A DNA stretch of 64,000 nucleotides, from NCBI RefSeq assembly GCF_902712875.1, contig NZ_LR743509.1, positions 1,812,001-1,876,000 on the forward strand, read 5' to 3'. The stretch comes from Hyphomicrobium sp. ghe19. Its GTDB lineage: Bacteria; Pseudomonadota; Alphaproteobacteria; Rhizobiales; Hyphomicrobiaceae. The position numbers were made by a program, and so were the translations under genes. The first letter of the stretch is position 1. Every line of letters starts with the position of its first letter. Positions 49,786 through 59,517 of this stretch are shown here, piece by piece. Under the pieces are notes generated by a model. The model searched no databases and had not been told where the DNA came from. It saw nothing but the letters and a program-made list of their open reading frames with translations.

Positions 49786-50412
49786 TTAACGGAGCTTTTG
49801 CACGGGAGCGTTCGTGGGCGCAACGATGTCGATATCGGTCGGGTAGGAATACTTGACCTTCAAAACGGGGTTCGCGCCGTCCGCGCGGGACGCCACGACG
49901 TTGAAGGCCGGTAGTCCGCTCGTCGGATCGACATAAATCGTCCGCGCCATGATCTTGGTATGATCAGCTTCCGGCGGAGATTTGTCCGCGGTGCGATAGG
50001 CGATGAAATCCTGGCCATCGAGCTTCGCGGGGCCCAGGCATTCGAAGTCACCAAGACCCTTGGGCGGCGCGTACACGGCCTGGTTCACCTCGGCGACGAT
50101 CGACTGGGTATACTGGGGCAGCAGCTCTTCCATGGCTCCGCTGGTTCCGGCGAAGGCGCGATCGCCGACCAGCATCGTCTGCTGCTCGCCCGGCATCGCC
50201 GGCGACGTCACGGTCTGCAGCATGCGATTGGGCGGCATGTAGTCTATTCGCATATGCGCCTCGCCCTCAGCCGTCGGCTGGCTGAATTCGACGCGGAATG
50301 CCTTCGACGCGCGCTGTTTCTCAAAGGCTGCCAGCACGTCGTTCGTGCAGTCGGAAGCGAAGGCCGGTGTCGCTAGGGTGAGCGAGAGGACGGCCAGGCA
50401 GAGCGCGCGCAT
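49786..50412 (-). CDS. Periplasmic LolA-like protein (paralogue)
   Basis: 208 residues with a signal peptide (to about residue 19, FASDC). It shares with the downstream gene the order CTNDVLAAFEKQ, MRIDYMPPNRMLQTVTSP, LVGDRAFAG, GDFECLGPAKLDGQ and IYVDPTSGLPAFNVV, ending KVKYSYPTDIDIVAP. This is compatible with a LolA/LolB-like fold carrying one conserved disulfide. It has no lipobox. It starts 115 bases after the ChaN-like gene on the same strand. Function unknown. Confidence 0.72.
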   Translation of the reverse strand: MRALCLAVLSLTLATPAFASDCTNDVLAAFEKQRASKAFRVEFSQPTAEGEAHMRIDYMPPNRMLQTVTSPAMPGEQQTMLVGDRAFAGTSGAMEELLPQYTQSIVAEVNQAVYAPPKGLGDFECLGPAKLDGQDFIAYRTADKSPPEADHTKIMARTIYVDPTSGLPAFNVVASRADGANPVLKVKYSYPTDIDIVAPTNAPVQKLR

Positions 50413-50527
50413 CGATTTCCTCCAGATTTTTTCCTTGCGTTATACCCAGATCGGCACGTGAAGCGATCTTAAAGTTCAGCAAGGTTGATTTGTGGAATCG
50501 GCCATTCGGGGCGCGCTTTGAGCGGGA

Positions 50528-51607
50528 CTACTTTTTGCGCATCTTCTCGCAAGGGTCACCGCGTTCAGTGCGTGCCGTGAAGACGACGAAATCGGCGGCC
50601 GGCTGGCCATCCGGATCGCGTGGTATGTAGGACTGAGCGTCGGCGTTGCCGTCTTCGACCTCGATGAACATCACCGAGACGATCTGCTTCTCCGGCGCCT
50701 GCTGACGAACATACCAGGGCACGCCGCGATCCGTCCGCGCGTGTCCCGTGCCGGCGATCAGAAAGGCTGCGCCGTTGGTTCGTCCGGCCGCGATAACCGC
50801 ATCGGCCAGATGCGCATCGCGATAGCGCTGCGCGTAGGCCATGCCGCCGAATGCCTCTTTCGGAAGCGCCCCGCAATGGGAGGCCTCGATTTCCTTCACC
50901 GAGGCGGCGTCGAGCTTTTCGCCCAAGGGCACATCGAGACTGAGGCGCGAACGGTCGTCAGAGGCGACGGCGCCCTCCCCTCCTTTGGCAGCCTTCATGA
51001 TTTCGGCGCGAGCGACGTCGCCCGCATAGATCGGCAGATCGAGTGCAATCGCGGCGCTGAACAGAGGTTCGTAGACATTCTTCGGCCACGAGGATTTATC
51101 CCAGTCCACGAGGCGCTTCAGATCGTCGACAGTGCGCGTTTTAGAGGTTGCGCTTCCTGATGCGTTTCCCGGCAGCGCCCTGAAGCTCGCGACGCCCGTC
51201 TCCTGGTCGGCGCGAAGTTGCTCGAAGACAACCGCGGGGCGCTTCGCATTCGACCTGTCTGCAAATTCGGCGAGAGCCGCGGCTTGCAGAAGATGATGCT
51301 CGGCGTTGTCGTGGGTCTCACCGAGGATCAGCGCGCCGCCCGAAGAAATAGCGGTGGCTGCCTCGGTCTTGAGACGCATCCATGGATGGTCTGCACACGA
51401 CGCATTGGCGGCTACGGGCTCGGCATCGGCGGTTGCGAGAATTTGTCCGCAAAGAGGGTGCGAACAGGTTTTCGCCTGTCGCGCGATCTCTTGCAGGAAT
51501 GGGCCTTGCTCGAACGCACAAGCCTGCGCGTCCGCTGCAAAGGTCAGCACCGAAAAAACGGCTGCGAGCAGGCTTCCCAAGCCTCTCGCTCCCCCCGATT
51601 TTTTCAC
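50528..51607 (-). CDS. ChaN-like haem/cofactor-binding periplasmic protein
   Basis: 359 residues with a signal peptide. The ChaN family pattern is clear: GALILGETHDNAEHHLLQAA, SLDVPLGEKLD..., EASHCGALP, MAYAQRYRDAHLADAVIAAG and FLIAGTGHARTDRGVPWYVR. In ChaN of Campylobacter the His/Tyr of this fold bind two haems; here the GETHDN and GTGHAR His are conserved. It has no lipobox, unlike ChaN itself. It starts three bases after the carA stop, so it belongs to the carA transcript although it has nothing to do with carbamoyl phosphate. Confidence 0.83.
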   Translation of the reverse strand: MKKSGGARGLGSLLAAVFSVLTFAADAQACAFEQGPFLQEIARQAKTCSHPLCGQILATADAEPVAANASCADHPWMRLKTEAATAISSGGALILGETHDNAEHHLLQAAALAEFADRSNAKRPAVVFEQLRADQETGVASFRALPGNASGSATSKTRTVDDLKRLVDWDKSSWPKNVYEPLFSAAIALDLPIYAGDVARAEIMKAAKGGEGAVASDDRSRLSLDVPLGEKLDAASVKEIEASHCGALPKEAFGGMAYAQRYRDAHLADAVIAAGRTNGAAFLIAGTGHARTDRGVPWYVRQQAPEKQIVSVMFIEVEDGNADAQSYIPRDPDGQPAADFVVFTARTERGDPCEKMRKK

Positions 51608-51610
51608 CGG

Positions 51611-52810
51611 TCAGCGCTCTCGGCTCGCCGGCAATCCCTTTTGCTTGCGCATCATGTTGACGAAGCGCGTGAACAGATAGTGGCTGTCCTGCGGGCCGGG
51701 AGAAGCTTCCGGGTGATGCTGCACGGAGAACACGGGCTTGCCTTCGAGCGCCAAGCCGCAATTCGAACCGTCAAACAACGAGACGTGCGTTTCAACGACG
51801 CCGCCGGGCAGGCTCTCGCGATCGACTGCGAAGCCGTGGTTCATCGAAACGATCTCGACCTTGTTCGTCGTGAAATCCTTCACCGGGTGATTGGCGCCGT
51901 GGTGGCCTTGATGCATTTTCTTTGTTGTCGCGCCCAGCGCGAGGCCGAGCATCTGATGACCGAGGCAAATGCCGAACACCGGCTTCCCGCTGTCGACGAG
52001 CTTCTTGATTTCCGGCACCGCGTATTCGCCGGTCGCTGCGGGATCTCCCGGCCCGTTGGACAGGAAGACGCCGTCCGGATTGCGGGCGAGCACGTCCTCA
52101 GCTTTTTCCGTTGCCGGAACGACGGTCACCTTGCAGCCCGCGGACGCGAGGCAGCGAAGGATGTTGCGCTTCAGGCCGTAGTCGATAGCGACGACGTGGA
52201 ATTCAGGGTTCTCGTTACGCTCGAAGCCTTTGTTCCAGACCCAGCGCTGCTCATCCCAAGAGTAGCTCTGACCGCTGGTGACTTCAGGGACGAGATCGAG
52301 ACCCAGGAGACCGTGCCAGGCTTTCGCCTCGGCCTTCAGTGCATCGATGTCGAACTTGCCGGATGGATCGTGGGCGATGACGCCATTCGGCATACCCTTC
52401 TCGCGGATGCGCGCCGTCAGCGCGCGCGTATCGACGCCCGAGATGGCGATGATGCCGCGGGCTTTCAGCCACTGATCGAGATCTTCGGCGGCGCGGTAAT
52501 TCGAAGGCTGGGTGATGTCGGCGCGCAAGATGCAGCCCCGGACACCCGAGCGTGACGCGAGATTGGACGTCTCGGTGTCTTCGTTATTGGCGCCGACGTT
52601 GCCGATATGGGGGAAGGTAAACGTAATGATCTGGCCGGCGTAGCTCGGGTCCGTCAGGATTTCCTGATAGCCGGTGATCGCGGTATTGAAACAAACCTCG
52701 CCGACGGCGGTACCGGTCGCACCGAGACCACGGCCCGCTATGACTGTGCCATCGTCAAGCACGAGGCGCGCCGTCAGAGGCACTTCTGTCCAGGGTTCAG
52801 GTGCGGTCAT
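51611..52810 (-). CDS. carA: Carbamoyl-phosphate synthase small chain
   Basis: 399 residues. Glutamine amidotransferase subunit: the N-terminal CPSase domain ([32 protein letters not shown]) and the class I amidotransferase domain with nucleophile Cys in [15 protein letters not shown] and the His-Glu pair in [11 protein letters not shown]. It hydrolyses glutamine and channels ammonia to CarB. First gene of a probable carA-chaN transcript. The 173-base spacer upstream also serves the divergent GatB/YqeY gene. Confidence 0.97.
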   Translation of the reverse strand: MTAPEPWTEVPLTARLVLDDGTVIAGRGLGATGTAVGEVCFNTAITGYQEILTDPSYAGQIITFTFPHIGNVGANNEDTETSNLASRSGVRGCILRADITQPSNYRAAEDLDQWLKARGIIAISGVDTRALTARIREKGMPNGVIAHDPSGKFDIDALKAEAKAWHGLLGLDLVPEVTSGQSYSWDEQRWVWNKGFERNENPEFHVVAIDYGLKRNILRCLASAGCKVTVVPATEKAEDVLARNPDGVFLSNGPGDPAATGEYAVPEIKKLVDSGKPVFGICLGHQMLGLALGATTKKMHQGHHGANHPVKDFTTNKVEIVSMNHGFAVDRESLPGGVVETHVSLFDGSNCGLALEGKPVFSVQHHPEASPGPQDSHYLFTRFVNMMRKQKGLPASRER

Positions 52811-52983
52811 CTGTCATCCATTGAATGGGTCTTCGAGCAACAGCTCAAATCGCGCCGAACATCTAGGGGAACGACCATTCAACGTCAATTATGGTCACCT
52901 CCTAAAACTTATGTCCCGCAACGCTTGCCGGGAGATACATGCACCTCGTAAACCAATCCCTCAGTTTCAAGGAGAGGTTACCC

Positions 52984-53421
52984 ATGCGCGCCAAGATCAG
53001 CGCCGATCTCAAGACGGCAATGAAAGCCGGTGACAAGCCGAAGGTCGCGACACTGAGGCTCATCAACGCCGCTATCCAAACCGCGGAGATTGAAACGAGG
53101 AAGGAACTCGATGACGCGGGCGTCCTCGCCGTCATGACGAAGATGGTGAAACAACGCCGGGATTCGATCGCGCAGTATACAAGCGGCGGCCGCCCCGATC
53201 TTGCAGCCACCGAGCAGTCCGAAATCGACATCATCGAGGCCTATCTGCCGAAGCAGATGGACGAAGGCGCCGTCGCCGCCGCGGTCGCCGACGCAATCAA
53301 GGAAGCAGGCGCCACGTCGGCCAAAGACATGGGCAAGGTCATGGGCGTGCTCAAAGCCAAGTACGCGGGCCAAATGGATTTTCAGAAGGCGAGCGCTGCG
53401 GTCAAAGCCGCGCTTGGCTGA
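52984..53421 (+). CDS. GatB/YqeY-domain protein
   Basis: 145 residues from the ATG at 52984, with AAGGAGAGG before it; an in-frame ATG 15 codons upstream has none. The pattern KISADLKTAMKAGDKPKVATLRLINAA and SEIDIIEAYLPKQMDE is diagnostic of YqeY, the stand-alone version of the tRNA-binding tail of GatB. Its role is not settled. In many alphaproteobacteria it lies between carA and dnaG, as here. It is divergent from carA. Confidence 0.92.
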   Translation: MRAKISADLKTAMKAGDKPKVATLRLINAAIQTAEIETRKELDDAGVLAVMTKMVKQRRDSIAQYTSGGRPDLAATEQSEIDIIEAYLPKQMDEGAVAAAVADAIKEAGATSAKDMGKVMGVLKAKYAGQMDFQKASAAVKAALG

Positions 53422-53605
53422 GCCGACCAATCGAGGCTGCGCGATCTGCTCGAAACGCGCCCTCTGTGGAAAGCGGGTATGGTTTGGGGCAACAAGGCAT
53501 TGAAGCGCCGTGCTTCTAGGCGAATCACCTATTCAGTTGCGTGCCGAGGCGAACCCAAAAGGGGCCTCGGCATAAGACTCCGCTTCATCGAGGCCCACCA
53601 CGCCG

Positions 53606-55573
53606 ATGCGCTTCAGTCCGAACCTTCTGGATGAAATTCGCTCCCGGCTGCTCGTGAGCCAGGTTGTCGGCCGCAAGGTTGCGCTGAAGAAATCCGGCCG
53701 TGAGTTCCGAGGCCTCTCACCCTTCAAGACGGAGAAATCGCCCTCGTTTTTCGTGAACGATCAGAAGGGCTTCTACCATTGCTTCGCGTCCGGCGAGCAC
53801 GGCGACATCTTCACCTTCCTGATGAAGACGGAGGGTCTCGAGTTCCCGGAGGCCGTCGAGCGGCTCGCTGCTGAAGCCGGCGTGGCGATGCCGAAGGCCA
53901 CTGAGCGCAATGTCGAGCAGGAAGACCAGCGTGAGCGGCTTTACCGGCTCCTTGAGGCTTCGGCGGCGTTCTTCGAGGACAGCTTGCGGACGGATCGGGG
54001 TTCCGAGGCCCGAGGGTATCTCGAGAGGCGCGGACTGGCGCGTGAGACGATCCAGACCTTTCGGCTCGGGTTCGCGCCGAACTCGCGCTCAGCGCTCGGT
54101 GCGCACCTCAAGGGCAAGGGGTTCTCGGCTGCCGACATGGCGACCGCCGGAATGCTCATTTCCGGGGACGACATCCCCGAGCCTTACGACCGTTTCCGCA
54201 ATCGGGTGATCTTTCCGATCCTCGATCTGAAGGGACGTGTCATCGCGTTCGGTGGCCGGGCGCTCGACAAGGACGCGCCCGCCAAATACCTGAATTCTCC
54301 GGAAACGCCGCTCTTCCATAAGGGCCACATCCTCTTCAACGCCGCGCGTGCCCGGGCCGCAGCCCACGACAAAAACAGGGTCATCGCGGTCGAGGGCTAT
54401 ATGGACGTCGTGGCGCTCGCCGAGGCCGGATTTGTCGAAACAGTTGCGCCTCTTGGAACTGCGCTCACCGAAGACCAGTTGAAGCTCTTGTGGCGTTTTG
54501 CACCAGAACCGCTGTTGTGCTTCGACGGCGATGGCGCCGGCCGCAAGGCAGCTGACCGTGCCGTCGAAATCGCGCTTCCATTGGTCAAGCCTGGCTTCAG
54601 TGTCGCCTTCGCCTTTCTGCCAGACGGCCTCGACCCGGACGATCTCATTCGGCAGCGGGGCGCTGGCGCTATGACCGAAGTTTTGGAGAAGACGCGCCCG
54701 CTCATCGACGTTCTTTGGGACCGGGAGGTGAAAGCCCAGCCAATCGGCACCCCGGAACAGCGGGCGGCCCTGGAAGAGCGTCTCAAAGCGCTGACCGAAT
54801 TAATTCAGGACGCGACAGTTCGTAGCTACTACTCCCGAGAGCTACGCGACAGGTTGTATCAACTGGGGCGGGAAAGATTTTCCGCACAGAGCCGGGGCGC
54901 CGGCGGGCCATCCGTCCAGTCCTCGTACGCCCGGCCGGTGGCGGCGCCTGACTGGCGTGGACGCGAGCGCCACCGTCTCAATGGACCCGAGAAGCGCTTC
55001 CCGAAGAAGCCAGGTTATCCTGGCGCAATGACGGCCAGTCCTGAGCTGGTAAGTCATTTTCAGAGCATCCTTCCGCGAGAGGCTCTTATTCTGAAAACAC
55101 TTATTAACCATCCATGGCTGATTGATGAGCATTCGGAGGCTGTTGCGGTCATCGAGTTCGCCTCCCCTGCGATTTCAGCGCTTCGCGATGAAATTTTAGC
55201 GGTGCATGCGCGCCAGAATTCCCTTGACAGCGCAACTTTACGAACCCAATTGAGCAAATCGGGGGTTGCAAAGGTGGTGGACCTCGTCGCGCGAACGATT
55301 ACGCACAAAAGCGACCGTTTTGCCGAGCCAGATGCCTCCGCCGCCGATGTCGAAGCCGCCTGGCACCATATTCTTGCGCTCCAGCAGCGACAGGCAGAGC
55401 TTGGCCTTGCCCTGAAGAACGCCGAGGAGGCTTGGTATCGGGATTGCACAGAAGACGCAGAAAATCGCCTTCTCGACATCAAACGCCAGATCGCCAGCGA
55501 GACGGCGATAGATCAAATGGACGAGTTCGATCAACCCGACGACGACAATTCGGACTTTAAGCGCGCCGGATAG
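53606..55573 (+). CDS. dnaG: DNA primase, with most zinc ligands replaced
   Basis: 655 residues. It makes RNA primers at the replication fork with DnaB. The N-terminal zinc-binding region reads GLSPFKTEKSPSF and FYHCFASGEHGD, so of the four usual ligands C-x2-H...C-x2-C only Cys59 remains (Ser38, Lys41 and Ser62 replace the others). The TOPRIM core is intact: AVEGYMDVVAL, CFDGDGAGRKAAD and DGLDPDDLIR. The C-terminal helicase-interaction domain follows an Arg/Pro-rich linker. rpoD follows at 114 bases, the ancient dnaG-rpoD order. Confidence 0.95.
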   Translation: MRFSPNLLDEIRSRLLVSQVVGRKVALKKSGREFRGLSPFKTEKSPSFFVNDQKGFYHCFASGEHGDIFTFLMKTEGLEFPEAVERLAAEAGVAMPKATERNVEQEDQRERLYRLLEASAAFFEDSLRTDRGSEARGYLERRGLARETIQTFRLGFAPNSRSALGAHLKGKGFSAADMATAGMLISGDDIPEPYDRFRNRVIFPILDLKGRVIAFGGRALDKDAPAKYLNSPETPLFHKGHILFNAARARAAAHDKNRVIAVEGYMDVVALAEAGFVETVAPLGTALTEDQLKLLWRFAPEPLLCFDGDGAGRKAADRAVEIALPLVKPGFSVAFAFLPDGLDPDDLIRQRGAGAMTEVLEKTRPLIDVLWDREVKAQPIGTPEQRAALEERLKALTELIQDATVRSYYSRELRDRLYQLGRERFSAQSRGAGGPSVQSSYARPVAAPDWRGRERHRLNGPEKRFPKKPGYPGAMTASPELVSHFQSILPREALILKTLINHPWLIDEHSEAVAVIEFASPAISALRDEILAVHARQNSLDSATLRTQLSKSGVAKVVDLVARTITHKSDRFAEPDASAADVEAAWHHILALQQRQAELGLALKNAEEAWYRDCTEDAENRLLDIKRQIASETAIDQMDEFDQPDDDNSDFKRAG

Positions 55574-55687
55574 GCGTGTGGTTAGCATTCCCGCTTCGGC
55601 GAGCTGCAGCACGCGGCGGTTCGAAGCCAAGATTTTGTGATTTAGCCCCTCTCGTGCGGGAGCGGCGCAGACGACAAGGAACCAAGG

Positions 55688-57664
55688 ATGGCACGCGCCC
55701 AGCAGGCAGTCCAGAAGACGGAAGACAAAGACCAGGCCGCCGATACTCCAGAACGCGACAGCCCGTTACTCGACCTGTCGGACCAGGCCGTAAAGCGTCT
55801 TCTGAAGACAGCGAAGGCGAAGGGTTACGTCACGCTCGACCAGCTGAATTCGGTTCTGCCGTCGGAGGAGGTTTCGTCCGACCAGATCGAGGACCTTTAC
55901 GCCACGTTGTCCGACATGGGCATCACGGTCGTCGAGACCGAAGAAGGCGAGGAAAAGGAAGAAGCAGCCGAAGAGCTGGCCGAGGATGAAGAGGGCCGCG
56001 CCCTCGTCACTCAGAACAGCAGCTCGCTCGTCAAATCCGAGACCAAGTCGGAGCCCGCCGAACGCACCGACGATCCCGTCCGCATGTACTTGCGCGAAAT
56101 GGGATCGGTCGAGCTTTTGTCGCGTGAAGGCGAGATCGCGATCGCAAAGCGCATCGAAGCCGGTCGCGAGGCAATGATCGCGGGTCTCTGCGAAAGCCCC
56201 CTCACCTTCCAAGCGATCATCATTTGGCGGGATGAGCTCAACGACGGCAAGATTCTTCTCCGCGACATCATCGATCTCGAAGCCACGTATGAAGGCCCCG
56301 AGGCCAAGGAAGTTTCGGCACTTCCGGGCGAAGGTCCGGCTGAGGCCGATTCCGAGACACAGTCCGGCGAAGGCGACGACGAGGACGAGTTCGAGAACGC
56401 GATGTCGCTTGCCGCGATGGAAGCGGAACTGAAGCCGAAGGTCCTCGAGACCTTCGACAAGATCGCCCAGACCTACAAAAAGCTGCGCAAGCAGCAGGAC
56501 AAGAAGCTTGAACAGCAGCTCGTCGGCGATCAGGGCTCGCGCCAGCAGCAGAAGGCCTACGAGAAAATCCGCGACGAGATCATCGTCGACGTGAAGTCGC
56601 TGTCGCTCAACAACAATCGTATCGAAAGCCTCGTCGAGCAGCTTTACGCGATCAACAAGCGCCTCATCGGTCTTGAAGGACGACTGATGCGCTTGGCTGA
56701 CAGCTACGGCGTGCCGCGTCAGCATTTCATCGACGAATATTACGGCAACGAACTCGACCAGACATGGCTCGACCGCGTTGCCAACAACGGCAAGAAGTGG
56801 GGCTCGTTCGTCAAGACCGAACGTGGTCAGGTCGAGCAGATCCGGGGCGAGATCCATCAGCTCGCGACCGAGACGGGTCTCGAGATTCCGGAATACCGCC
56901 GCATCGTCAAAGCCGTTCAGAAGGGCGAGCGCGAGGCACGACAGGCGAAGAAGGAAATGGTCGAGGCCAACCTTCGGCTCGTCATCTCGATTGCGAAGAA
57001 ATACACGAACCGCGGTCTGCAGTTCCTGGATCTCATCCAGGAAGGCAACATCGGCTTGATGAAGGCCGTCGACAAGTTCGAGTACCGCCGCGGTTACAAG
57101 TTCTCGACCTACGCGACGTGGTGGATCCGGCAGGCGATCACGCGCTCGATCGCGGACCAAGCGCGAACGATCCGTATTCCCGTGCACATGATCGAGACGA
57201 TCAACAAGATCGTGCGCACGTCGCGGCAGATGCTGCACGAGATCGGACGCGAGCCGACGCCGGAAGAGCTGGCTGAAAAGCTCGCGATGCCGCTCGAGAA
57301 GGTGCGCAAGGTTCTGAAGATCGCCAAGGAGCCGATCTCTCTCGAGACGCCGATCGGGGACGAGGAGGATTCGCATCTCGGGGACTTCATCGAGGACCGC
57401 AACGCGGTGCTGCCGATCGAAGCGGCGATCCAATCGAACCTCAGGGATACGACGACGCGCGTTCTTGCTTCGCTGACGCCGCGCGAGGAGCGTGTTCTCC
57501 GCATGCGCTTCGGCATCGGCATGAATACCGATCACACGCTGGAAGAAGTCGGCCAGCAGTTCTCGGTGACGCGCGAACGTATCCGTCAGATCGAGGCGAA
57601 GGCTTTGCGAAAGCTGAAGCATCCGAGCCGCTCGCGGAAGCTGCGCAGCTTCCTGGATAACTGA
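55688..57664 (+). CDS. rpoD: RNA polymerase primary sigma factor (sigma-70)
   Basis: 658 residues with the typical alphaproteobacterial layout: region 1.1 (about 20-80, [20 protein letters not shown]), region 1.2 ([20 protein letters not shown]), a long acidic non-conserved region, regions 2.1-2.4 ([40 protein letters not shown]), region 3 and region 4.2 ([20 protein letters not shown]). It directs housekeeping transcription. AAGGA lies before the ATG. It shares a likely transcript with dnaG and ends at a strong terminator. Confidence 0.97.
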   Translation: MARAQQAVQKTEDKDQAADTPERDSPLLDLSDQAVKRLLKTAKAKGYVTLDQLNSVLPSEEVSSDQIEDLYATLSDMGITVVETEEGEEKEEAAEELAEDEEGRALVTQNSSSLVKSETKSEPAERTDDPVRMYLREMGSVELLSREGEIAIAKRIEAGREAMIAGLCESPLTFQAIIIWRDELNDGKILLRDIIDLEATYEGPEAKEVSALPGEGPAEADSETQSGEGDDEDEFENAMSLAAMEAELKPKVLETFDKIAQTYKKLRKQQDKKLEQQLVGDQGSRQQQKAYEKIRDEIIVDVKSLSLNNNRIESLVEQLYAINKRLIGLEGRLMRLADSYGVPRQHFIDEYYGNELDQTWLDRVANNGKKWGSFVKTERGQVEQIRGEIHQLATETGLEIPEYRRIVKAVQKGEREARQAKKEMVEANLRLVISIAKKYTNRGLQFLDLIQEGNIGLMKAVDKFEYRRGYKFSTYATWWIRQAITRSIADQARTIRIPVHMIETINKIVRTSRQMLHEIGREPTPEELAEKLAMPLEKVRKVLKIAKEPISLETPIGDEEDSHLGDFIEDRNAVLPIEAAIQSNLRDTTTRVLASLTPREERVLRMRFGIGMNTDHTLEEVGQQFSVTRERIRQIEAKALRKLKHPSRSRKLRSFLDN

Positions 57665-57668
57665 TTGA

Positions 57669-57700
57669 AAGGGCCGCGAAAGCGGCCCTTTTTTATTTCC
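57669..57700 (+). terminator. Rho-independent terminator of rpoD
   Basis: Perfect nine-base stem AAGGGCCGC/GCGGCCCTT at 57669-57677 and 57682-57690 with GAAA tetraloop, then TTTTTTA (57689-57695). It begins five bases after the rpoD stop. Confidence 0.93.
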
Positions 57701-58007
57701 AGCCCCACGAAACAGCGCGCACGCCCCGCATTGCCTGCAGGGCCTGCTCCGGCGGCGGCGTGAACCTTTGAGTGCGTGCGCGGTAAACCATAACGTACAC
57801 GCATTGCAGGCCGTTGCGGCGCGCTTGAGCGCCGTATTTGGGGTGCTCAGCCGTTTCTCGAGCCATTTTCGGCGCTTGGCGCTTCTTGAAGAAGACTACA
57901 TTCTCGCGAAAGCTGCCGCAGGGAGCTTGGTAGCCACGGCCTTCGATCACCCACGCTCCCCAATAAAAAGACCTACGCGGCCGCCAAATAAAAAATGGAG
58001 GAGCGAA
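57701..58007. other. 307-base stretch with no convincing gene
   Basis: Between the rpoD terminator and the VOC gene. On the minus strand a 57-codon frame (57693-57866) would encode a basic peptide with KYGAQARRNGLQC, but it has no ribosome-binding site and ends inside the rpoD terminator. I leave it uncalled. The 3' part, ending GGAGGAGCGAA, is the leader of the VOC gene. Confidence 0.45.
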
Positions 58008-58520
58008 ATGACCCAAACACAGGAAACACAGGAGAAGACCGACGACGGCATCCGAAGTGACGACCTTCAAACGATCACTCCGCATTTGGTCTGCTCTGGC
58101 GCCAGCGATGCCATCGACTTTTACAAGAAGGCTTTTGGCGCGGTCGAGATCATGCGATTGCCTGGTAAGAACGGCAAGCTGATGCACGGCGCCATCAAAA
58201 TCGGCAATGCGCAGGTGATGCTCGTCGATGAGGACCCGGAATGGGGTTCGCTTTCGCCATTAGCGCTCGGCGGCAGTCCCGTTACGATCCATCTTTACGT
58301 TGGCGACGTCGATGCGTTCATCGAGCGAGCAGTGAAAGCCGGGGCAATCCCTCTGATACCGATCGCCGATATGTTCTGGGGCGATCGCTACGGCATCATC
58401 GAAGATCCGTTTGGCCACAAGTGGTCGATCGCAACGCATCAGCGCGACATGAGTGCTGCCGAAATCCAGGAAGCGATGAAGACGTTTATGCGATCGTCCG
58501 ACGCAGGCGATTGCAAATAA
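58008..58520 (+). CDS. VOC-family protein (PhnB/glyoxalase-like)
   Basis: 170 residues from the ATG at 58008, preceded by GGAGGAG. The vicinal-oxygen-chelate fold is recognised by TPHLVCSGASDAIDFYKKAFG, MHGAIKIGNAQVMLVDE, VTIHLYVGDVDAFIERAVKA and GDRYGIIEDPFGHKWSIATH. The closing E-D-P-F-G-H-x-W is typical of PhnB-like members. Substrate and catalytic activity are unknown. It sits alone after rpoD. Confidence 0.88.
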   Translation: MTQTQETQEKTDDGIRSDDLQTITPHLVCSGASDAIDFYKKAFGAVEIMRLPGKNGKLMHGAIKIGNAQVMLVDEDPEWGSLSPLALGGSPVTIHLYVGDVDAFIERAVKAGAIPLIPIADMFWGDRYGIIEDPFGHKWSIATHQRDMSAAEIQEAMKTFMRSSDAGDCK

Positions 58521-58565
58521 CGAACCAGCGCATGGGCCGCGATGCCTCCGAGTCGGTGAGCAGCT

Positions 58566-59024
58566 CTACTCGATCTTCACGATCTCGGCTTCGCCGGTGC
58601 CCGCTTGTACGACGTCACCGACGCTCTTCTCCATCAGCGCTTGCGCCAATGGAGAGGTGTAGGAAATCTTGCCTTTCGCCGGGTTCGATTCATCTTCACC
58701 GACCAGGCGGTATTTCTGGATACGGCCGTCGTCCCGTTCAAGGGTCACGAGCGATCCAAACGAGACGACCGATGAGCCGGCCGGCGGGCTCTGAACTTCG
58801 GCGCTGCCGAAACGTTGGTTCCAATAGCGGAAATCGCGCGAAGCCCGTTGGATCGCATCCCGGTCGCCCGAGCGCTGCGCTTCCGCAAGCTCCGCCTGCA
58901 GCCTTCCCACCTCGGCCTCGATTTGAGCCAAGCCTTCCGGCGTTACCAGATTGCGGTGCTCAGAGACGAGCTTCTCGGGAAGCTCCTCTACTGCGTCCGA
59001 TTCTTTGACGAATGCTCTGCTCAT
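58566..59024 (-). CDS. GreA/GreB-family elongation factor, second copy
   Basis: 152 residues from the ATG at 59022-59024. The C-terminal domain is GreA/GreB-like (SLVTLERDDGRIQKYRLVGE, KGKISYTSPLAQALMEKSVGD). The N-terminal coiled coil is shorter and differs at the tip: SGDRDAIQRASRDFRYWNQRF in place of GDLSENAEY, so the second catalytic acid is not obvious. This Rhizobiales branch also opens with MSRAFVKESD. It may bind the secondary channel and block or modulate rather than cleave. It is divergent from yjbQ, with 37 bases between starts. Confidence 0.88.
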   Translation of the reverse strand: MSRAFVKESDAVEELPEKLVSEHRNLVTPEGLAQIEAEVGRLQAELAEAQRSGDRDAIQRASRDFRYWNQRFGSAEVQSPPAGSSVVSFGSLVTLERDDGRIQKYRLVGEDESNPAKGKISYTSPLAQALMEKSVGDVVQAGTGEAEIVKIE

Positions 59025-59061
59025 CCCCCTTATATAGGCTCTCTCGGAGGCAGGCACCAGA

Positions 59062-59481
59062 ATGCGACAGCACCAGGAAACGCTGGAAATCAGAACCGAT
59101 GGCGCGGGCCTCGTGGAATTCACGGCAGCGGTGGTTCGGGTCGTCGAAGACGCCGGCATTTTGACCGGCTTGGCCCATGTTTTCTGCCGCCATACGTCTG
59201 CCTCGCTGCTGATCCAGGAGAACGCCGATCCGGACGTCCAGCTCGATCTCGGGGCCTTTTTCCGGCGTCTGGTTCCGGATGGCGATCCGCTCTTCTTGCA
59301 CCAGTCGGAAGGTCCGGACGACATGGCGGCGCACGTTAAGAGTGCGCTAACCCAGACGACGCTCGCTATCCCAATCGCGGACGGGCGAATGCTGCTCGGC
59401 ACGTGGCAAGGCATCTACCTATTCGAGCACCGGCGTCGACCGCATACCCGGCAGGTCGTCATCCACGTGCTTGGAGCGTAG
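59062..59481 (+). CDS. YjbQ/UPF0047 family protein (secondary thiamine-phosphate synthase-like)
   Basis: 139 residues. The family signature is nearly complete: FCRHTSASLLIQENADPDVQ, HVKSALTQTTLAIPIADGRM and LGTWQGIYLFEHRRRPHTRQ. Members have been reported with weak thiamine-phosphate synthase activity; the true role is unclear. CGGAGG precedes the ATG by about ten bases. It is divergent from the GreB-like gene across a 37-base promoter region (a TATATA-like element is visible), so the two promoters must overlap. Confidence 0.92.
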   Translation: MRQHQETLEIRTDGAGLVEFTAAVVRVVEDAGILTGLAHVFCRHTSASLLIQENADPDVQLDLGAFFRRLVPDGDPLFLHQSEGPDDMAAHVKSALTQTTLAIPIADGRMLLGTWQGIYLFEHRRRPHTRQVVIHVLGA

Positions 59482-59517
59482 CCGACGCGCGCCTCGGGCC
59501 CTCGCCGGCGCGATCGA

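Noticed and set aside
57693..57866. 57-codon minus-strand frame with KYGAQARRNGLQC
   Set aside because: No ribosome-binding site, no known family, and its 3' end lies in the rpoD terminator.
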